Assembly (NCBI GenBank): GCA_963704825.1
Contig: CAVPHV010000025.1
Coordinates: 1-43,506 of the forward strand
DNA: 43,506 nucleotides
Origin: CAVPHV01 sp963704825
Lineage (GTDB): Bacteria; Actinomycetota; Acidimicrobiia; Spongiisociales; UBA5794
Reading direction: 5' to 3'
The notes under the pieces were generated by a model. The model had not been told where the DNA came from, did no database searches, and saw only the letters and a program-made list of their open reading frames with translations. This document shows, one piece after another, positions 40,012 to 43,506 of the stretch. Every line of letters begins with the position of its first letter. Positions within the stretch are counted from its first letter, which is position 1. The translations under genes and the position numbers were made by a program.

Positions 40012-42432
40012 AACTCGACACGCACTTCGACGACGGAGCCGGCCGGCGCATACGGGACCAGGGTGCTCTCGATCGGCTGCCCATCGACCGTTAGCCGAGC
40101 CGCCCCGCCGCCTTGATTGGCGATTGAGATCCGGTATTCGGCGGCGCGACAAGTCCGGCTGATCTCCACCCTGCCCATTTCATCTGGCAAGCATGGTTCG
40201 ATTCGGAGGCCGTCGAATTCGGGTTTGATCCCGAGGATGTGCTGGGAGATCGCCACGTAATTCCACGCCGCAGTGCCGGTGAGCCACGAGTTCTTCGCCT
40301 CGCCGTGACGGGGAGCGTCCCTGCCGGCGATCATCTGCGAGTAGACGTAGGGTTCCGTGCGGTGGACCTCCGAGATCTCCTCTCGAAACGCCGGTGCGAT
40401 TCGTTTCCAGATCTCGAAGGCCCGGTCGCCGCGGCCAAGCTCGGTCTCGGCAATCGCCACCCACGGGTTGTTGTGGCAGAAGATGCCGGCGTTTTCCTTG
40501 TAGCCGGGCGGGTAGGTGCTGATCTCGCCGAGTTCGAGGTAGTACCTCGTGTACGCCGGTTGCAGGACCACGATCCCGTGGTCGGTGTCCAGGATGTCCC
40601 TGACCGAATCGAGGGCGCGCGCTGCTTCGCCGGTGTCGACGCCGATGCCGGCCATGACACAGAAGCCCTGCGGTTCGATGTAGATCTTGCCCTCGTCACA
40701 TTCGTGCGAGCCAACTTTGTTACCGAAGAAGTCGTAGGCCCTCAAGAACCAATCGCCGTCCCACCCGTGGTCGAGGACGACGGTGGTCATCGCCTTTGCC
40801 GCGGCACGGGCACGTTCGGCTTCGGCGGGCTGGCCCACCGCATCCGCCAGATCGGCGTAGTCCGGCGCGCAATGCACGAACAGTCCGGCGATGAACACCG
40901 ACTCGGCGGTACCCCCGGCCCGATTCTCGGTGGTCTGGAAGGACTCGCCCGGTGTCTCGGAGAAGCAGTTCAGGTTGAGGCAGTCGTTCCAGTCTGCCCT
41001 CCCAATCAGCGGCAGACCGTGCGGACCGCGGTTGTGGAGCACGTGGTGGAATGATCGCCGTAGATGCTCGAACAGGGTGCCGGTGTCCTCCGGGTTGTTG
41101 TCGAAGGGCACCTGCTCGTCGAGGATCGTGAAATCGCCGGTTTCCTTGATGTAGGCGGCAACCCCCTCGATCAGCCACAGTGGGTCGTCGTTGAACCCGG
41201 TACCGATGTCGGCGTTGCCGCGCTTGGTCAGCGGTTGGTACTGGTGGTAGGCGCTGCCGTCGGGAAACTGGGTGGCTGCGGTGTCGAGGATCCGCTCCCG
41301 CGCCCGGTCGGGGACGAGGTGGACAAAACCGAGCAGGTCCTGGTTGGAGTCACGGAACCCCATGCCGCGGCCGATCCCGGACTCGAAGTAAGAGGCACTG
41401 CGCGACATGTTGAAGGTGACCATGCACTGGTAGGGATTCCAGAAGTTCACCATGCGGTCGACCCGCTCGTTGCCGGTTGAGGCGGTGTAGGTCGCCAGCA
41501 AGCCGTCCCAATACCGGCGCAGCTCGGCCATGGCGTCGTCGACCTGTTCGCTGGTTGAGAACCGTTCGAGCAACGCCCGGGCAGGCGCCTTGTTGACGAC
41601 GCCCGGCGACTCCCACTTGTCGTCCGGCCCGTTCTCCACATAGCCGAGCACAAAGACCAGATCCCGAGTTTCGCCGGGAACGAGATCGAGATCGACTTGA
41701 TGCGACCCGATGGGCTGCCCAGCCGCTGGCAACTGAGTTGCCACTCTGTCCGGCAACGACCGCGGCGGGGGCGTCCCACTTCCCGTACAGGCCGAAGAAG
41801 GCCTCACGGTCGGTGTCGAATCCCGCGATCGGGGCGTTGACCGAATGGATGGCGTAGTGGTTGCGCCGTTCGCGGTATTCGGTCGTGTGGTAGATGGTGG
41901 AGCCGTCGATTTCGACCTCGGCCAGCGACAGGTTGCGCTGGTAGTTGGTCTGGTCGTCGAATGCATTCCAGAGGTTGAACTCAACGAGGGAGAACAGCTT
42001 CACCGACTTGTCGGCGGCTCCGGTGTTGGTGACCCGCACTCGATGGATCTCCACGGTGGTGCCGAGCGGCACGACATAGGTCGTCTCGATCCGGACACCC
42101 CTGCGTTCGCCTGTGATCACGGTGTAGGAGAACCCGTGCCTGGTCTCGAAGTGGTCGAGGTCGGCCTGAACCGGTGCCCAGGTTGGGGTCCAGATGTCGC
42201 CTCCGTCGTTGACGTAGAAGTAGCGGCCGCCGGCGTCGGTCGGCACGTTGTTGTAGCGGTAGCGGGTGAGCCGCCGCATCCTTGCGTCGCGATAGAAGCT
42301 GTAGCCGCCGCCGAGGTGTGAGACGAGGCCGAAGAACTCCTCGGTGCCGAGGTAGTTGATCCACGGATAGGGGGTGCGTGGGGTGGTGATCACATACTCG
42401 CGAACCAAGTCGTCGAAGTGTCCGAAGCGCAC
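40008..42432 (-). CDS. Cellobiose-phosphorylase-like GH94 enzyme (one frameshift)
   Basis: A GH94 phosphorylase of about 807 residues once one base is removed. The N-terminal part (42432 to about 41755) has REYVITTPRTPYPWINYLG and YSFYRDARMRRLTRYRYNN, which match cellobiose phosphorylase closely. The C-terminal part contains NFWNPYQCMVTFNMSRSASY, GRGMGFRDSNQDLLGFVH and IGRADWNDCLNLNCFS, where the Asp of WNDCLN is the catalytic acid. It should split cellobiose or a related beta-glucoside with phosphate, saving ATP. Near 41750 the frame breaks: WDAPAAVVAG in one frame continues as DRVATQLPAAGQPIGSHQVD in the next, and removing one G from GCCGGACAG repairs it. The GTG at 42432 begins the homology. 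Divergent from the GH-A gene. Confidence 0.85.
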
Positions 42433-42503
42433 GCTGGGTCCCTTTCCGGCGGCATCTCGAGCGCGATCGGCACCGGCCGCCAAAGCTGTGGTGGGGTGCG
42501 ATC

Positions 42504-43506
42504 ATGCTAGGCATGGCTGATTCAGCGGACTCCACTCGCTTTCGGCTCGGCGTCAACTACTGGCCGCGCCGCAAGGCGATGTATTGGTGGTCGGGCTTCG
42601 ACGCCGCGGAGGTGGCCGACGAGTTCGATGTGATCTCCGATGTCGGCATGGACACCGTACGAATCTTCCTGCTCTGGGACGATTGGCAGCCGGCACCCGA
42701 TGTGGTCTCGCCACAACGCCTGCGCGACTTCGGGGTGGTGTGCGACCTCGCCGCTTCTCGGGGTCTCGGCCTGGACGTGACCTTCTTCACCGGCCACATG
42801 AGCGGTCCAAACTGGTCTCCGGGCTGGTTGCTCGACGCCGACATGACGCATTATCCGGCTCGCAACCGGTTGCAGGTCGTGAGCGGCGGCCGGGTGGTGG
42901 TGGCGTCCTACCGGAACATGTTCCACGATCCCGTTGCGCTGCGGTGCGGAGCGTCTTCTCCTCGAGACGGTGGTCGGCGCCTATCGGGATCATGGGGCGA
43001 TCTGGATGTGGAGCCTCGGCAACGAACCCGACCTGTTTGCCGAGCCTCATACCGCGGCGGCCGGCCGAGCCTGGGTGCGGGACATGACCGCAGTGATCAA
43101 GTCGATCGACCCTCACCATTCGGTCTCCTGTGGCCTCCACGCTGCGAGCTTGTTCGCGAACAACGGCTTGCGGGTCGATCAGGTCTTCACGGAGACGGAC
43201 GCCGCGGTGATGCACGGCTACCCGATGTACGTCGATTGGGCTCGGGACCCGCTCGACCCCGACTTCGTGCCCTACCTGTGTGCGTTGGTGACGGCCCTGT
43301 GTGACAAGCCGTGCCTGGCGGAGGAGTGGGGCGGCTGCACGTCACCGGACACCGACGATTCCGTCATGTGGGAATGGACGCCTTACGGCAAGCCGCGGAG
43401 CCAGTTGATGGCCGGCGAAGAGGCCTTTGCCGAGTACGTGGCAGGTGTCCTGCCTCGCCTCGTCGACGTGGGGTCGACCGGGGCGTTCCTGTGGTGTTTC
43501 GCCGAC
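42504..43506 (+). CDS. Clan GH-A glycoside hydrolase (one frameshift; cut by window end)
   Basis: A cytoplasmic-looking glycosidase with a TIM-barrel start, FRLGVNYWPRRKAMYWW, then MDTVRIFLLWDDWQPAPD and LGLDVTFFTGHMSGPNW, similar to GH5/GH2/GH42-type enzymes of clan GH-A. At about 42945 the first frame fails. Removing one T (CGGTGCGGAGCG becomes CGGGCGGAGCG) gives ERLLLETVVGAYRDHGAIWM and then WSLGNEPDLF, with the acid/base Glu, and LAEEWGGCTSPDTDD, with the likely nucleophile Glu. The corrected frame stays open to base 43506, so the C-terminus is outside the window. It has no signal peptide. The start may be 42504 or the ATG at 42513. Divergent from the GH94 phosphorylase, it may supply or use the same beta-gluco- or manno-oligosaccharides; exact substrate unknown. 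Confidence 0.78.

Noticed and set aside
38872..40152. A 426-codon minus-strand frame opposite galM
   Set aside because: galM shows catalytic His and Glu in place. The opposite frame is an Arg/Gly/Val-rich shadow that also runs over the end of the GH94 gene.

Overview
The window reads as the chromosome of a GC-rich actinobacterium. Support comes from the very high G+C, frequent GTG starts and one TTG start, Sec-exported RTX proteins, a fused E1 alpha-beta subunit, and long antisense open frames in almost every gene. An Acidimicrobiia-type relative is my guess from gene content; no rRNA, tRNA or ribosomal marker is present to test it. I see no insertion sequence, prophage, CRISPR array or tRNA.

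Layout. 0-5 kb: a membrane-anchored protein, a small Nfu N-domain protein, and a hydantoinase/5-oxoprolinase pair (hyuA-hyuB). 5-12.8 kb: a first surface-glycan region with a polyprenyl-phosphate-type GT2, an LPG-synthase/flippase-like membrane protein, a methyltransferase, a DUF354 protein, and two near-twin GT-C-like membrane proteins flanking an O-antigen ligase/polymerase. 12.8-16.6 kb: glycolate oxidase glcDEF. 16.6-21.6 kb: a GNAT protein, branched-chain keto-acid dehydrogenase E1 (alpha and beta fused) next to leucine/valine dehydrogenase, and an unknown protein. 21.6-26.7 kb: two secreted RTX calcium-binding proteins around gpsA. 27.2-36.9 kb: a tightly coupled operon with Alg14- and Alg13-like glycosyltransferase halves, two sulfotransferases, a GT2 and a Wzy-like polymerase, followed by a giant secreted protein joining a GH26-like hydrolase to a sulfatase through a perfectly duplicated module. 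37-43.5 kb: a secreted Ig-like/hydrolase protein, aldose 1-epimerase, a cellobiose-phosphorylase-like GH94 and a clan GH-A glycosidase cut by the window end.

How it fits together. The 27-37 kb block has what is needed to assemble a polysaccharide, sulfate it, polymerise it and then cut and desulfate it outside the cell. The right-hand genes (GalM, GH94, GH-A) could handle the released sugars. I regard this putative sulfated exopolysaccharide make-and-remodel locus as the most interesting content. The function is inferred from gene families and context only.

Caution. At least six single-base frame breaks occur, in five loci: the flippase-like gene near 6905, the methyltransferase near 7470 and 7315, the Ig/hydrolase pair near 37787, GH94 near 41750, and the GH-A gene near 42945. 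In each case protein similarity continues cleanly in another frame. Uncorrected assembly indels are the simplest explanation, so the affected proteins should be read in corrected form.
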